A program made the position numbers and the translations under genes. DNA of 54,785 bases from a virus. Location: positions 1 to 54,785 of IMG/VR virus record IMGVR_UViG_3300032241_002057; one strand, written 5' to 3'. Positions 1 to 8,406 of this stretch are shown here, in pieces. How positions within the stretch are numbered: the stretch's first letter is position 1; each line of letters begins with the position of its first letter. The notes under the pieces are model-generated. The model made no database searches and had not been told where the DNA came from. It was given only the letters and a program-made list of their open reading frames with translations.

Positions 1-108
1 CTGATTAGCGGGATTTGAAACTCTAGCTGCATAAGCTATAAAATCTTCAGCCGTTTCAATTCCATCGATAAGAGGCTTAGTAATTGCGATTATTTTTGCT
101 GTGTTCAT
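1..108 (-). CDS. thyX: ThyX, flavin-dependent thymidylate synthase (N-terminus only)
   Basis: Only the first 36 codons lie in the window; the gene continues beyond base 1. The product would methylate dUMP to dTMP using FAD and methylenetetrahydrofolate, supplying thymidylate for phage DNA. The visible part begins MNTAKIIAITKPLIDGI and ends AYAARVSNPANQ. The AARVSNP-N segment is a hallmark of the N-terminal region of phage ThyX proteins, especially in marine T4-like phages. The ATG at 108 has a strong ribosome site (AAGGAG) seven bases upstream. The catalytic and FAD-binding motifs fall outside the window, so the assignment rests on the N-terminus alone. Confidence 0.8.
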   Translation of the reverse strand, partial: MNTAKIIAITKPLIDGIETAEDFIAYAARVSNPANQ

Positions 109-128
109 AATAGCTCCTTGTGAACTTA

Positions 129-158
129 ATGATACACAGTATAAATGATATCAGTCAA
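129..158 (-). promoter_or_regulatory. sigma-70-type promoter before thyX
   Basis: On the minus strand TTGACT (158-153) is followed after 18 bases by TATCAT (134-129). The position fits early or middle expression of thyX by host polymerase. It overlaps the 3' end of the upstream gene by a few bases. Confidence 0.45.
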
Positions 159-522
159 TTTTTTTAGGAGGAGTTTTTGATCGAGGACGTTTTTTACGTT
201 GAGATTCAATCTCTTCAACCATTTTAGCCGCTTCTATTTCTATATTTTCTATAAACTTGTTAGTCCATCGATTTACATCACGTTTAATGCGAGTGAAATC
301 TATATTAAGAGAGCAACTAAAAATATCACTATTTTCAAATCCAATTTCTTTTTGTTGTGCTACCATTGCTGTAAAATCTTCAGCACTTACTTTGAATCTA
401 GAACCGCTCTTGGTAACAATTATAGCATCTTTTATGTATTTTGTCGGAGGCGGTTCAGATTCTAGTATTAGATCGTCGAATATCATATCCCAACCGTCTG
501 AGTTTTCTTTGTACCTAGACAT
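151..522 (-). CDS. Small phage protein of unknown function
   Basis: 123 residues, not recognised. I chose the ATG at 522 (MSRYKENSDGWDM) because a GAGGTGG ribosome site lies just upstream; a longer reading from a TTG at 570 has none. The N-terminal half is acidic with a PPPTKYIKDAIIV stretch. The tail is basic and Pro/Lys rich (SQRKKRPRSKTPPKKID), as in small nucleic-acid or polymerase binding proteins, but no known motif is visible. A late-type box lies 29 bases before the start and a sigma-70-type promoter further up. It sits just upstream of thyX, reading the same way. Confidence 0.65.
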   Translation of the reverse strand: MSRYKENSDGWDMIFDDLILESEPPPTKYIKDAIIVTKSGSRFKVSAEDFTAMVAQQKEIGFENSDIFSCSLNIDFTRIKRDVNRWTNKFIENIEIEAAKMVEEIESQRKKRPRSKTPPKKID

Positions 523-551
523 AATTACCACCTCTTCAGTTGTTACGTTGA

Positions 552-559
552 TATTTATC
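552..559 (-). promoter_or_regulatory. T4-type late promoter box GATAAATA
   Basis: Minus-strand GATAAATA ends 29 bases before the ATG at 522. This is the common spacing of late boxes ahead of genes with a ribosome site in this window. Confidence 0.45.
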
Positions 560-634
560 AGTTTGTGCAATTAAAAAGATGATCAGCAATAATAATTCTT
601 AAATTTCTTCTTAAACACTGGCAAAATTTGTATG

Positions 635-663
635 ATATTATCAAAAATTCCTAATAATTTCAA
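635..663 (-). promoter_or_regulatory. sigma-70-type promoter
   Basis: Minus-strand TTGAAA (663-658), 17-base spacer, TAATAT (640-635). It would start transcripts near 627 toward the small gene at 522 and thyX. Close to consensus in both hexamers, though in AT-rich DNA. Confidence 0.45.
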
Positions 664-686
664 TGTGGTAAAAACATAATTTTGTA

Positions 687-698
687 GTGTGTACACAC
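687..698. promoter_or_regulatory. Perfect 12-base palindrome GTGTGTACACAC
   Basis: An uninterrupted dyad in the 160-base gap between the small gene at 522 and the glycosyltransferase cassette. It lies upstream of the sigma-70-type promoter at 635-663 and could be a protein binding site. No function can be assigned from sequence. Confidence 0.2.
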
Positions 699-730
699 GC
701 TATTGAATATATTAATTCAACGAAATTTTG

Positions 731-2167
731 TCAGTCTTTGTAGTTATTATGAAAATAGAGTTCTAGCCATTCAAAATCATTTATCTTATTTAGAAATTCT
801 GGAGAATCATTATGCCATTTCACAGCATCTTGATATCCAATTTTGGCCCAATTTGCAAAAGGTACGTCTAAAAACACGGTTGACCAAGTTTGCAATCGCG
901 CAACTGATTCTAAATCATCAGGATTTTGTTCAATATTTTTAATTAATTTGATACTTTCTCTTAATGAACTTTTCCATGTTTCGTATGGACTAGTATTGAA
1001 TCGAGTTGTAGCAATAGTACAATTTACAATTTTAATTTCGCCTACGCTTGTTGTGTAATCAAACCAGTTACCGTTGTAATCTAAAACTTTTTGTTTTGGC
1101 CATAATTTAATTGCACCGTATCCATATTCTAAGTTGTTAATAGGATTTTTACTGTACCAAATATGAATATAATCTTTATCGAATTTAGTTACATGATATT
1201 TGAATTGCCAATCATAATTTGGTATTGTATCACCGTCGATGGTCCAAAACATTTCGGTATCTGACAATTCTGCACATCGTCTATGAGCATTGTTAATTCC
1301 TTTGATTCCATGAACACGCTTGGCTCGGGGGAATTTTTCTTTTATTACATACCAATTTTCGTTGGCATTTATCTCGTTATACGAAACAAAAAATATATCA
1401 AAATTGGCTGCGTATATTGCAGCAGTGTTATCATGTATTTTAAGTTTTCCAGATAAATTTTTTGGATCAAAATCTGATCCAACAGTCTTTTTTGCTAAAC
1501 ACGTAGGCCAGAGTTGTATACATAGGTCATACTGTTCAATAAGATTTTTTGAATCTAGCTTTTGTACAGGCCAAATATGAATATAATCAGTGTCGTACAA
1601 CGACATTACTGTTATAAACTCCCAATTTGGTAAAAATTCGACTGTATCAGGTATTACCCAAAACATTTTTGTCATCGAAAGCTCTGCGCAATCTTTATAT
1701 GTGTTTTTCGTATGTACCTTTTTGATATGTGGATATTTTTGCCGATATAATTGATAAGTTGATTCATTGCCACCTGTGTAAAAAATATCATACGGAACAT
1801 ATGTAGCCGCAATATTTTGGTATAATTTTATGTTAGAAAAATCTATATTACATCCATTTATGTTTCTAGCGTTCTTGCGTGATATCAGTTGTATAGAAGA
1901 ATCGACTAAATCTAATTTTTTACCATCCGGCGAAGCTATTGGCCATATATGGATATAATCAAAATCATAATCTGGTATAGTCAATTCAAAATCCCAATCG
2001 AACAAAAAATCTACGTAATCAGATATTACCCAAAACATTTTTGTGAAAGATGCTGCTGAACATGATTGATATGGATTATCACTTTGCACACGTTTTGCAT
2101 GCGGATATTTTTTTTTATAATGCTCCCAAGTTTGGTCGTTCTCACCTATATAGAAGAAATCATACAT
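731..2167 (-). CDS. Glycosyltransferase-like protein with three tandem domain copies
   Basis: 478 residues built from three copies of one domain, at about 2-125, 126-255 and 256-478. Each has a YDIFY/FDIFF start, a KYPHAKRV or KFPRAKRVHGIKG segment, a C-A-LS-TKMFW strand, and a DYIHIWP motif. Only the third copy keeps TIDGD (residues 309-313), a DXD-like metal and nucleotide-sugar binding motif; copies 1 and 2 have VISDYVDF and VIPDTVEF there. I infer one catalytic domain and two possible recognition domains. The gene overlaps the preceding one (2160-3074), a single-copy relative, by eight bases. The acceptor sugar or protein is unknown. The family call is by motif resemblance. Confidence 0.55.
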   Translation of the reverse strand: MYDFFYIGENDQTWEHYKKKYPHAKRVQSDNPYQSCSAASFTKMFWVISDYVDFLFDWDFELTIPDYDFDYIHIWPIASPDGKKLDLVDSSIQLISRKNARNINGCNIDFSNIKLYQNIAATYVPYDIFYTGGNESTYQLYRQKYPHIKKVHTKNTYKDCAELSMTKMFWVIPDTVEFLPNWEFITVMSLYDTDYIHIWPVQKLDSKNLIEQYDLCIQLWPTCLAKKTVGSDFDPKNLSGKLKIHDNTAAIYAANFDIFFVSYNEINANENWYVIKEKFPRAKRVHGIKGINNAHRRCAELSDTEMFWTIDGDTIPNYDWQFKYHVTKFDKDYIHIWYSKNPINNLEYGYGAIKLWPKQKVLDYNGNWFDYTTSVGEIKIVNCTIATTRFNTSPYETWKSSLRESIKLIKNIEQNPDDLESVARLQTWSTVFLDVPFANWAKIGYQDAVKWHNDSPEFLNKINDFEWLELYFHNNYKD

Positions 2168-3074
2168 GTTTAACAGCCATAAAATGATCGATCATTTCAT
2201 TTGCTATCCACGGTCTAGGAGGATTCATATAAACTCTTTTGAAAAATTTAGATTCGTCTGGTCGCATCATACAAATATCAAGACCTATTTTAGATTTAAG
2301 AATTGGCTCTAGTCTTGCACATTCTGTAGCTGGATCATTATCTTTAACTGATTTCCATAAGTCTTGCATTGTTTCATAATTGCTTATAGCGGTGTGATCA
2401 TTATTCTCTATCATTGTGTGATAGACTCCAAGTCGAGCACCATACATAGCCCATAAGCCGTTTTCGACATCTGACCCTATACTACACCAAATACATAAAC
2501 GATTTATATTACCATACCATATTTTCTTATGAAAATCGGCAATTGATACAACTGCACCTCTTTCTAAACACATTTTTACACCTTCTCTAAATCCGCTTCT
2601 CCATGCTTGATATTCGCTGGCGTTTATGTGACTTGTACTGTAACATCCTTGCACCTCGTGATATTTGTTATCCCAACAAAATTCAACAGCCTTTCTAGGA
2701 TCTTCTGCATTTTCGTGACTTTTCATCGATTTAACAAATGCTTTACTCCACAATTTAAGTCCACCGTTTCCATAAACTAATCCGTTGACAGAATTACGTC
2801 CGGCCCATGTCCATGCATGATCGGCGTGATTTTCTTTGATATCAATATCAATATCTAAAAAATTTGGATAAATTTCATTATCGCCGTCAATTGTAACAAA
2901 GAAATCAGTGTCGCTGCTGTCTGCACAAGCTAGGTGAGCACTATCAAAGCCTTTGACACCGTGCACACGTTTGACCCAAGGTATTAAATTTGTAGCATGG
3001 GAATATAGTATTTCTGCGTTAGGTTCGTCGTAACTGAGAAAAATAAAATCAAAACTATCTAAACGGTGTTTCAT
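2160..3074 (-). CDS. Glycosyltransferase-like protein, single domain copy
   Basis: 304 residues, a single-copy relative of the third domain of the neighbouring 478-residue protein. Shared features are the FDFIFLSYDEPNA start, VKRVHGVKGFDSAH, and FFVTIDGDNE with the DXD-like DGD at residues 63-65. The later part (SEYQAWRSGFREGVKM) also matches the third copy (PYETWKSSLRESIKL). The start overlaps the stop of the upstream gene as ATGA, with an AGGA ribosome site, so the pair is probably translationally coupled. Likely transfers a sugar onto a phage or host surface component, or possibly DNA; the substrate cannot be read from sequence. Confidence 0.55.
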   Translation of the reverse strand: MKHRLDSFDFIFLSYDEPNAEILYSHATNLIPWVKRVHGVKGFDSAHLACADSSDTDFFVTIDGDNEIYPNFLDIDIDIKENHADHAWTWAGRNSVNGLVYGNGGLKLWSKAFVKSMKSHENAEDPRKAVEFCWDNKYHEVQGCYSTSHINASEYQAWRSGFREGVKMCLERGAVVSIADFHKKIWYGNINRLCIWCSIGSDVENGLWAMYGARLGVYHTMIENNDHTAISNYETMQDLWKSVKDNDPATECARLEPILKSKIGLDICMMRPDESKFFKRVYMNPPRPWIANEMIDHFMAVKHV

Positions 3075-3523
3075 GAATTCGATCCTAAAAAGTAACTATA
3101 GGTGTTTGCAGACGATAGTGGCAAAAAATATTTTCCATCTCGTCTCATAAGTGTATCAAGTGGAATAGTTTTAATTAGCCAACTTGGGTCGTTTTTTAAA
3201 GTGATGTACAAAACCGTTGCATCTTTAGCATATTTTATACTGAATTCTACAATGTCGGTATTGTATTTCAACTCTGAAGTTTTATCTTTCTCTAAATTGA
3301 TCAATTGCGAAAATTGCTTACACGGCATTTGGTTAGTTTTTTTGAATAAAACTGGTTGACCTTCAATAATATCTACTCGCCAATCTATAAATTTTTCCTT
3401 ACCATGCATAAAATCTTCGGCTAATTGTGAAGAAATTGACAAGGTTTCTCGGTCAATCTCTTTCCATACAATTTTTTTAATCTTCCCTGTTGTAGGATCG
3501 TAATCAACATATGCGTTTGACAT
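3071..3523 (-). CDS. Unknown protein in the glycosyltransferase cassette
   Basis: 150 residues, not recognised. It begins MSNAYVDYDPTTGKIKKIVW, which reads like a short beta hairpin with a turn, and ends with a mixed segment containing PSWLIKTIPL and RDGKYFLPLS. No membrane segment or signal peptide is seen. The start lies inside the end of the upstream gene (20-base overlap) and the stop overlaps the next ATG, so it is part of one coupled transcript with the glycosyltransferase-like genes. Confidence 0.6.
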   Translation of the reverse strand: MSNAYVDYDPTTGKIKKIVWKEIDRETLSISSQLAEDFMHGKEKFIDWRVDIIEGQPVLFKKTNQMPCKQFSQLINLEKDKTSELKYNTDIVEFSIKYAKDATVLYITLKNDPSWLIKTIPLDTLMRRDGKYFLPLSSANTYSYFLGSNS

Positions 3524-4391
3524 CTTTTATCAGCTCTTCATAAATTTTTAGAATATCGTCTGTTATAAATTCTTTAATGTTGTAATGTAATGGATAAAAC
3601 TGTCTATGGTTTCCGAGGTTTAATGACCCAAACGGTGTCATAAAACATGGCAAAAATTCTCTCCAATCAGTTGGCAAAACAGTATCCAAACCTTGTAGTT
3701 CACTTTTCATATGAGTAAACACAGGTGCTAGGCGTGTTCTATTACAATTTTGATCTAAATCTAGAATTTTCATAGCTAATCCAAACGCAACATCTGTGCT
3801 AAACATTTCAGGTCTATGATTTGGCTCTAAAAAATTATCAAAAAATGTTTGCCAATTCCACGTTATAATTTTAACCAATTCGAAAAATTCAAATGCTTCT
3901 GCTGATTTATTAAAATAGGTAAATGCTGAATATACATTTGGCAAATTATTAGCTGTAAAGGTCTTACGACAAAAATCACTTTCGATAACTGATCCTCGCC
4001 AATCTAACACTTTATTGCATGCTATTACAGGTTCATTCAATTCTTCAAATTGTTTCCACCAAGAAGAAATATCAGAGAGGAAAAGCATATCTGCATCAAG
4101 CTTAATGGTTTGATCATATGGACTCATCCAAATACTTTTCCATTCATTTTCAAGTTTCCACAATGAATCTGCTGCTTGATCTCCCCATGGTATTTCGACT
4201 ATTTTATCAAACGCCCATGCATATCTATCTTCTATTATAGTTCCTGGGCTAACACATATGGTCATGTTTGACCATTTTTTTTGAGAATGTTTTAGACTTA
4301 ATGCAAGTGCATAAGCTAATCTAACATAATCAACATTGTTATTGTTTTGTGCAATGGTCAAGAAGCCTTTTGTATATTCAATTGGTTGCAT
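3504..4391 (-). CDS. Glycosyltransferase, GT8-like
   Basis: 295 residues. It contains SPYDQTIKLDADMLFLSDIS, with D99-A100-D101 as the DXD motif that binds metal and nucleotide sugar in GT-A fold enzymes; the following LFLSDI fits GT8-type enzymes. The N-terminal FLTIAQNNNNVDYVRLAYAL is the usual first strand and helix. The ATG at 4391 has an AGGATT ribosome site and overlaps the upstream gene by 14 bases. A paralog lies directly upstream (4378-5256). Donor and acceptor are unknown. Modification of virion proteins or of the host surface is an inference from the location behind tail genes. Confidence 0.65.
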   Translation of the reverse strand: MQPIEYTKGFLTIAQNNNNVDYVRLAYALALSLKHSQKKWSNMTICVSPGTIIEDRYAWAFDKIVEIPWGDQAADSLWKLENEWKSIWMSPYDQTIKLDADMLFLSDISSWWKQFEELNEPVIACNKVLDWRGSVIESDFCRKTFTANNLPNVYSAFTYFNKSAEAFEFFELVKIITWNWQTFFDNFLEPNHRPEMFSTDVAFGLAMKILDLDQNCNRTRLAPVFTHMKSELQGLDTVLPTDWREFLPCFMTPFGSLNLGNHRQFYPLHYNIKEFITDDILKIYEELIKDVKRIC

Positions 4392-5256
4392 ACTCTATAA
4401 TCCTTTGACTCATTCTACCTATAGACCATTTATTCATCAAATGTACATTGGTGCAAACTTTATGCAATTTGAAATTTCCTTGCTCAGCTTCACTTACAAA
4501 AATAGCAGTTCCATTTGCAAAGTCTATTAGGTCATCATGCTCTGTTGCAAACATTAATTGAGGTATTGGTAATGATTTGACAGTGTTTTCTTCTAGTTGT
4601 GCATTCATCATATGAATTGCAATGCTTAATGCATAGTCATTACGAAAATAACCACTGCTATTGAATTTATAGAGTTGTTGGTAGTATCTATAATTTTGTT
4701 TTATAAATTTCATTAGAGAGAATAGATATTTTGCGCGTTCTGTCTTTTTAAAATACATGCATGTGGCCCAATAAAGTGGTATGCTTGTGTCGCTAAATCT
4801 TTTATCAAAACCTTTTAGATTTTCGATATGATTTAAATCTCGAACTGATTTGTTTACAAGTATATCCTCTGCAGAATTCCACACACAATCTAAGCTGTTA
4901 TCTAGTACTAGAAAATCAGCGTCAAGTAATACAGTTTCGTCAAACGGGCTTATTGTAAAACTATCTGATCGATTGGTGTTATAATATGGTACCTTTTTTG
5001 AAGTGTATCGTGAATCATGAAATAAACGAGCCGAAGAATTTTCTGGATTATGTGTTATTATTAACTTATCAAATGCCTTATCAACAAGATATTCACCGTG
5101 AGTTTTGATCATCCAATCTAATGTAGCTTGATTAGTTGCCAATGCAGTAGTATTGATTTTAAGATGTTTTTTGATTAATAGACAGCAAACAATTGACATA
5201 AGACCGTAGTCAATTTCTTCATTATTATATGCATACACTAGATAACCTTGAGTCAT
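4378..5256 (-). CDS. Glycosyltransferase, GT8-like, paralog of the next gene
   Basis: 292 residues with the same plan as the downstream neighbour: N-terminal GYLVYAYNNEEIDYGLMS and a SPFDETVLLDADFLVLDNS motif with D112-A113-D114 as DXD. Identity to the neighbour is low outside these motifs, so the duplication is old or the two were acquired separately. The ATG at 5256 shares its A with the upstream stop (TAATG) and has an AGAGG ribosome site. Substrates are unknown. Confidence 0.65.
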   Translation of the reverse strand: MTQGYLVYAYNNEEIDYGLMSIVCCLLIKKHLKINTTALATNQATLDWMIKTHGEYLVDKAFDKLIITHNPENSSARLFHDSRYTSKKVPYYNTNRSDSFTISPFDETVLLDADFLVLDNSLDCVWNSAEDILVNKSVRDLNHIENLKGFDKRFSDTSIPLYWATCMYFKKTERAKYLFSLMKFIKQNYRYYQQLYKFNSSGYFRNDYALSIAIHMMNAQLEENTVKSLPIPQLMFATEHDDLIDFANGTAIFVSEAEQGNFKLHKVCTNVHLMNKWSIGRMSQRIIEYATN

Positions 5257-5618
5257 TATGCCTCTTTCATTATTTCAGCAAATTGTTCTGTAGTAGATCT
5301 AGCTCGTTTTAAACGAGTGTATTCGCTATTATAAAAATTTGTTGCTTGAAAGTATTTGTCAAGCAAATCTTCGAGGAAGTTTTCTAAATCTTTTATTTCT
5401 ATCGGATTATCATTTTCGTCAATTAGTACAATTGATGTACTGCCTTTGTTTATTACCAATTGTACAAATGTGATTAATTCTCTAGTTGCTTTAAAAAATC
5501 CACCATTGATTGCAACTGTGATCATAGTATCAAATTTGATTTTCAAATTTTCTTTTGTGTTCAATAGATTCAAACGGAAATTTGAAGCCTCTAATGCTTT
5601 TTGTATACGTTCGTCCAT
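5256..5618 (-). CDS. Small helical protein of unknown function
   Basis: 120 residues, mostly predicted helix by composition, with a short beta-like middle (STSIVLIDENDNPIEIKDLE). The last third (LLDKYFQATNFYNSEYTRLK) looks like a coiled-coil segment. The ATG at 5618 has a strong GGAGG ribosome site. First gene of the glycosyltransferase cassette and coupled to it by TAATG. Not recognised; a structural or chaperone role for the cassette or for the tail fibre upstream is possible but unproven. Confidence 0.6.
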   Translation of the reverse strand: MDERIQKALEASNFRLNLLNTKENLKIKFDTMITVAINGGFFKATRELITFVQLVINKGSTSIVLIDENDNPIEIKDLENFLEDLLDKYFQATNFYNSEYTRLKRARSTTEQFAEIMKEA

Positions 5619-5667
5619 GCGGTAACCTCCATAATAATTATTATTAATAGTAGATTACTTTGCAATT

Positions 5668-6609
5668 TTAAAGTGATATAGTAGTGGTATAAGTTGGACT
5701 CGTTACTGATAAAGTGTCGGCTATGAGCTGTTGCACAGTACTGTTGGTATTACCGTCTACTGTATCGTAAGGACTACTAAGATTTGTTGCAAAAATAGCC
5801 TGCGTTCTTACAACTGTGCCATTACCACCGTTTAATCCTACAACGTTCTCAACTCGTGACTGTATTGTATAGCTTATTCCGGTATATCCGTAAGCACTAC
5901 CGTAATGAGTAAACAGTGTTTGAAACGTACCGGTTAAACCATAATAACCAATTGGATAGACTGTCCCACCTGTACCAGTATATGTAGTGGCCACAGCTCC
6001 AATTTTTATCGTACCCATTTGACTGAGCAACGCAGCAAATGCTACATCTAAATGAGAGCCAGAACCTTCAGTGAGGCTACCCGAAATATAAATTTGGCCA
6101 CCTGTATTGTAAAAGTAGCGAGCTGCATCTTCACTTGAAAACGTCTGTGTAAACTCGTGGGTTATCGTATTGATCCATGAAGTTGACCTAGTGTCAGACA
6201 GTTCTGCATCAACACTCATTTGTGTGATATCATAATTCAGTCTATTAGAATCTAAAGTTGATATTAGATTAGGCAAGTTAGGTCTTGCTCCTCCCGTATC
6301 GGCTTGGATGACACTAACGGTGCTAACATTGCTAGGTAATGTAAGAGCACTGCCGGTTTGAGTATTAATAATAGCCATTGCAGCAAAAAGATCATTCCAG
6401 GTAGTAGCTAAAACAACATCAACTGTAGCTACAGCCGGCAATGTTACTGTTGTTTGTCCATATCCTCTAGATCCGTATCCAACACCAACTAGCGCTGCAA
6501 CAGCGTTTGTAGCAGCAGAACTATTTGGGTAAGCAGTTCCGGGACTTTGTGCTCCTCGGAAACCCATAAAGTCTGTTGCTGCTATGTTTTGACCAACAGC
6601 ATATGTCAT
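5668..6609 (-). CDS. Probable tail fibre or other virion surface protein
   Basis: 313 residues, rich in Gly, Ser, Thr and Tyr with few charged residues, typical of phage fibre and adhesin parts. It starts MTYAVGQNIAATDFMGFRG, a form seen at the start of small virion proteins in T4-like phages. No enzymatic motif is seen. The ATG lies one base past the stop of the tail-fibre gene at 6611-7750 and lacks a clear ribosome site, suggesting coupling. Function inferred from composition and neighbours. Confidence 0.5.
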   Translation of the reverse strand: MTYAVGQNIAATDFMGFRGAQSPGTAYPNSSAATNAVAALVGVGYGSRGYGQTTVTLPAVATVDVVLATTWNDLFAAMAIINTQTGSALTLPSNVSTVSVIQADTGGARPNLPNLISTLDSNRLNYDITQMSVDAELSDTRSTSWINTITHEFTQTFSSEDAARYFYNTGGQIYISGSLTEGSGSHLDVAFAALLSQMGTIKIGAVATTYTGTGGTVYPIGYYGLTGTFQTLFTHYGSAYGYTGISYTIQSRVENVVGLNGGNGTVVRTQAIFATNLSSPYDTVDGNTNSTVQQLIADTLSVTSPTYTTTISL

Positions 6610-6610
6610 A

Positions 6611-7750
6611 TCAGTTTTTGCCTACCACTATCTCTATTGTTTCTATATCTGCAGATGTTTTTTCTACTAATGAACGCCCTAAAATAGCTAACAAACCTGC
6701 TTCTGCAGACCACGCACATGCACAACCTGCAATTGCAGATGACATTAATCGTTCACCTTTTTTTACTGGGCCAACTACTTTACACGGTACTCTACCTGCT
6801 AATGCAACAGCTGGATGTGTATCATCTGTACCAGCTTCGGCATTCATAAGATGCGCTGGATTTGTTGAAATAACACCAAAAATATCATGCGTTCCGAGAG
6901 TGTTGCTGGCTGTTATTTCGGCAGAACCTCCTAAACATACAATTGTACCTGGATCATATTTGGCATCAGCATGATAACGTTCTGCCAAGTCTGCATACAG
7001 AGCTGAGGTTGCTTGTCCATTAAATTGCACAGCATACATATTTGAAAATCTATACGATGCACTTCCCATATTATAGGTATTATCAACAGATGGTAAATTA
7101 GTCTGTAGACTTGTGAAATTATTAGTAGATGTTACACCGGCCGAAGGGATATTAGAATTAAAATTAAGTCCTGGATTGATTGTTGTAAATCCGCTTAATG
7201 TTGTCGAGTATGTTGAATCTTTGCTAAAGATTGCTAATAAAGCACCACCGATTATTATTTCCCAAGCTTGGTGCAGATTTGCACTTGTATCGGTTAATCT
7301 AACTGCACTTATTTCACTAAATGTTGGTAAATCTGGATTAACAGGGTCTGTGTTAATAGCGCTGCCGAGTGGTCCTACAAGTAACCATGCTGTACCTGAC
7401 CATACAAATAATTGTTTATTGGTACTATCGAACCACAGAGATCCTTGTGACGTACCCGAGCCAGGATTAGTACCTGATATAATTGCTCCGCCAGCTGATA
7501 CCCATGCAGATCCAGTATACATATTGAGTGTGTTTGCAGTGGTATTATACCATAATTGGCCAGTTGTTGGGCTACTAGGAGCACTGCTATTGGCAAAATT
7601 CTGCATAATCCATAACATATCTTGATTTACTGGCTCGCCGTAGTTTAGAAATCCTCGGCCAGGCATAGCAATAGAGGTAGTATTATCAATTGCTCCGTCG
7701 GCAATGGTAGTAGCTAATGTACCATTATAGTTGTAGATATTAGTAGCCAT
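6611..7750 (-). CDS. Tail fibre protein with a conserved C-terminal domain
   Basis: 379 residues. The first about 90 residues (YNYNGTLATTIADGAIDNTT, QNFANSSAPSSPTTGQLWYN) match the start of another fibre-like protein at 47316-48455. The C-terminal third begins YADLAERYHADAKYDPGTIV and continues with GVISTNPAHLMN and ALAGRVPCKVVGPVKKGERL, a module common at the ends of phage fibres. I read it as an N-terminal virion-attachment region, a variable middle, and a C-terminal tip or chaperone-like domain. A canonical late box lies 37 bases upstream and an AAGGAC ribosome site precedes the ATG at 7750. Confidence 0.7.
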   Translation of the reverse strand: MATNIYNYNGTLATTIADGAIDNTTSIAMPGRGFLNYGEPVNQDMLWIMQNFANSSAPSSPTTGQLWYNTTANTLNMYTGSAWVSAGGAIISGTNPGSGTSQGSLWFDSTNKQLFVWSGTAWLLVGPLGSAINTDPVNPDLPTFSEISAVRLTDTSANLHQAWEIIIGGALLAIFSKDSTYSTTLSGFTTINPGLNFNSNIPSAGVTSTNNFTSLQTNLPSVDNTYNMGSASYRFSNMYAVQFNGQATSALYADLAERYHADAKYDPGTIVCLGGSAEITASNTLGTHDIFGVISTNPAHLMNAEAGTDDTHPAVALAGRVPCKVVGPVKKGERLMSSAIAGCACAWSAEAGLLAILGRSLVEKTSADIETIEIVVGKN

Positions 7751-7787
7751 TGTTGTCCTTGTTTATTATGATGCTGTATTCGATAAG

Positions 7788-7795
7788 TATTTATA
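7788..7795 (-). promoter_or_regulatory. T4-type late promoter, TATAAATA
   Basis: Exact consensus TATAAATA on the minus strand, 37 bases before the tail fibre start at 7750. It overlaps the stop of the upstream gene. Confidence 0.65.
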
Positions 7796-8399
7796 CCGTT
7801 TGAATGCGTATTGTGTAGACAATTTCTATTTGACGGTTTAATGATTTTTGAACTGGAGAAAATATCACATGCGTTAGTAGTAATCCGTTAGCATCAGTAC
7901 CAGTTGCAGCGTCTGTTGCATTATAGGCTTTTAATCCTAATTCGTTGAATACATAATTTCCAGTTATATTAGTTGTATTGTCAAAAGCTTCCTGCCCGGA
8001 TGGTTGTCCTAGTCCAAGAGTACAGGTGACTATAACATCACTATAAGTTGTACCAGAAACATGAGCAGTGGTTATGTAATTTTGCGATGGATTTGGATTA
8101 AGAGGACTTAAATCATCTACACATTGAAAATATGTTTCATTGTACAATTCAGCTGAGGTTCCTACTACATTAGGTGGTAGATATGTAATGGTTCCTGTAC
8201 CACTAACAGTAGCAGCTCCGTTACCAAAACACATATTTTGTATCCAACCATCTGGTCGATTTGAAATAGTTTGTGCTAGGGCTATCGAGAATGTTTCGTA
8301 GTTAATTGCATTCATTTTATCGACTAAAATTTCTTTAGAATCTAAGTCACGGATCAATACATGACCTTGTATCCAACTCTTTGAATTATCTTTAACCAT
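7791..8399 (-). CDS. Virion structural protein, unassigned
   Basis: 202 residues. The start contains a small domain (GHVLIRDLDSKEILVDKMNAIN) also found in the 45-codon gene just upstream. The rest has NRPDGWIQNMCFGNG, YNETYFQCVDDLSPLNP, YSDVIVTCTLGLGQP, FNELGLKAY and LTHVIFSP, a beta-rich pattern seen in conserved tail or baseplate proteins of T4-like marine phages. It lies between the giant baseplate-region protein and the tail fibre, which favours a baseplate-to-fibre connector. An AAAGGG ribosome site lies upstream of the ATG at 8399. Confidence 0.6.
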   Translation of the reverse strand: MVKDNSKSWIQGHVLIRDLDSKEILVDKMNAINYETFSIALAQTISNRPDGWIQNMCFGNGAATVSGTGTITYLPPNVVGTSAELYNETYFQCVDDLSPLNPNPSQNYITTAHVSGTTYSDVIVTCTLGLGQPSGQEAFDNTTNITGNYVFNELGLKAYNATDAATGTDANGLLLTHVIFSPVQKSLNRQIEIVYTIRIQTV

Positions 8400-8406
8400 T
8401 TCTATA

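Noticed and set aside
731-5618. Restriction-modification or DNA-glucosylation system
   Set aside because: The genes look like transferases with DXD motifs but none resembles T4 alpha- or beta-glucosyltransferase by motif, and no modified-base synthesis gene is seen.
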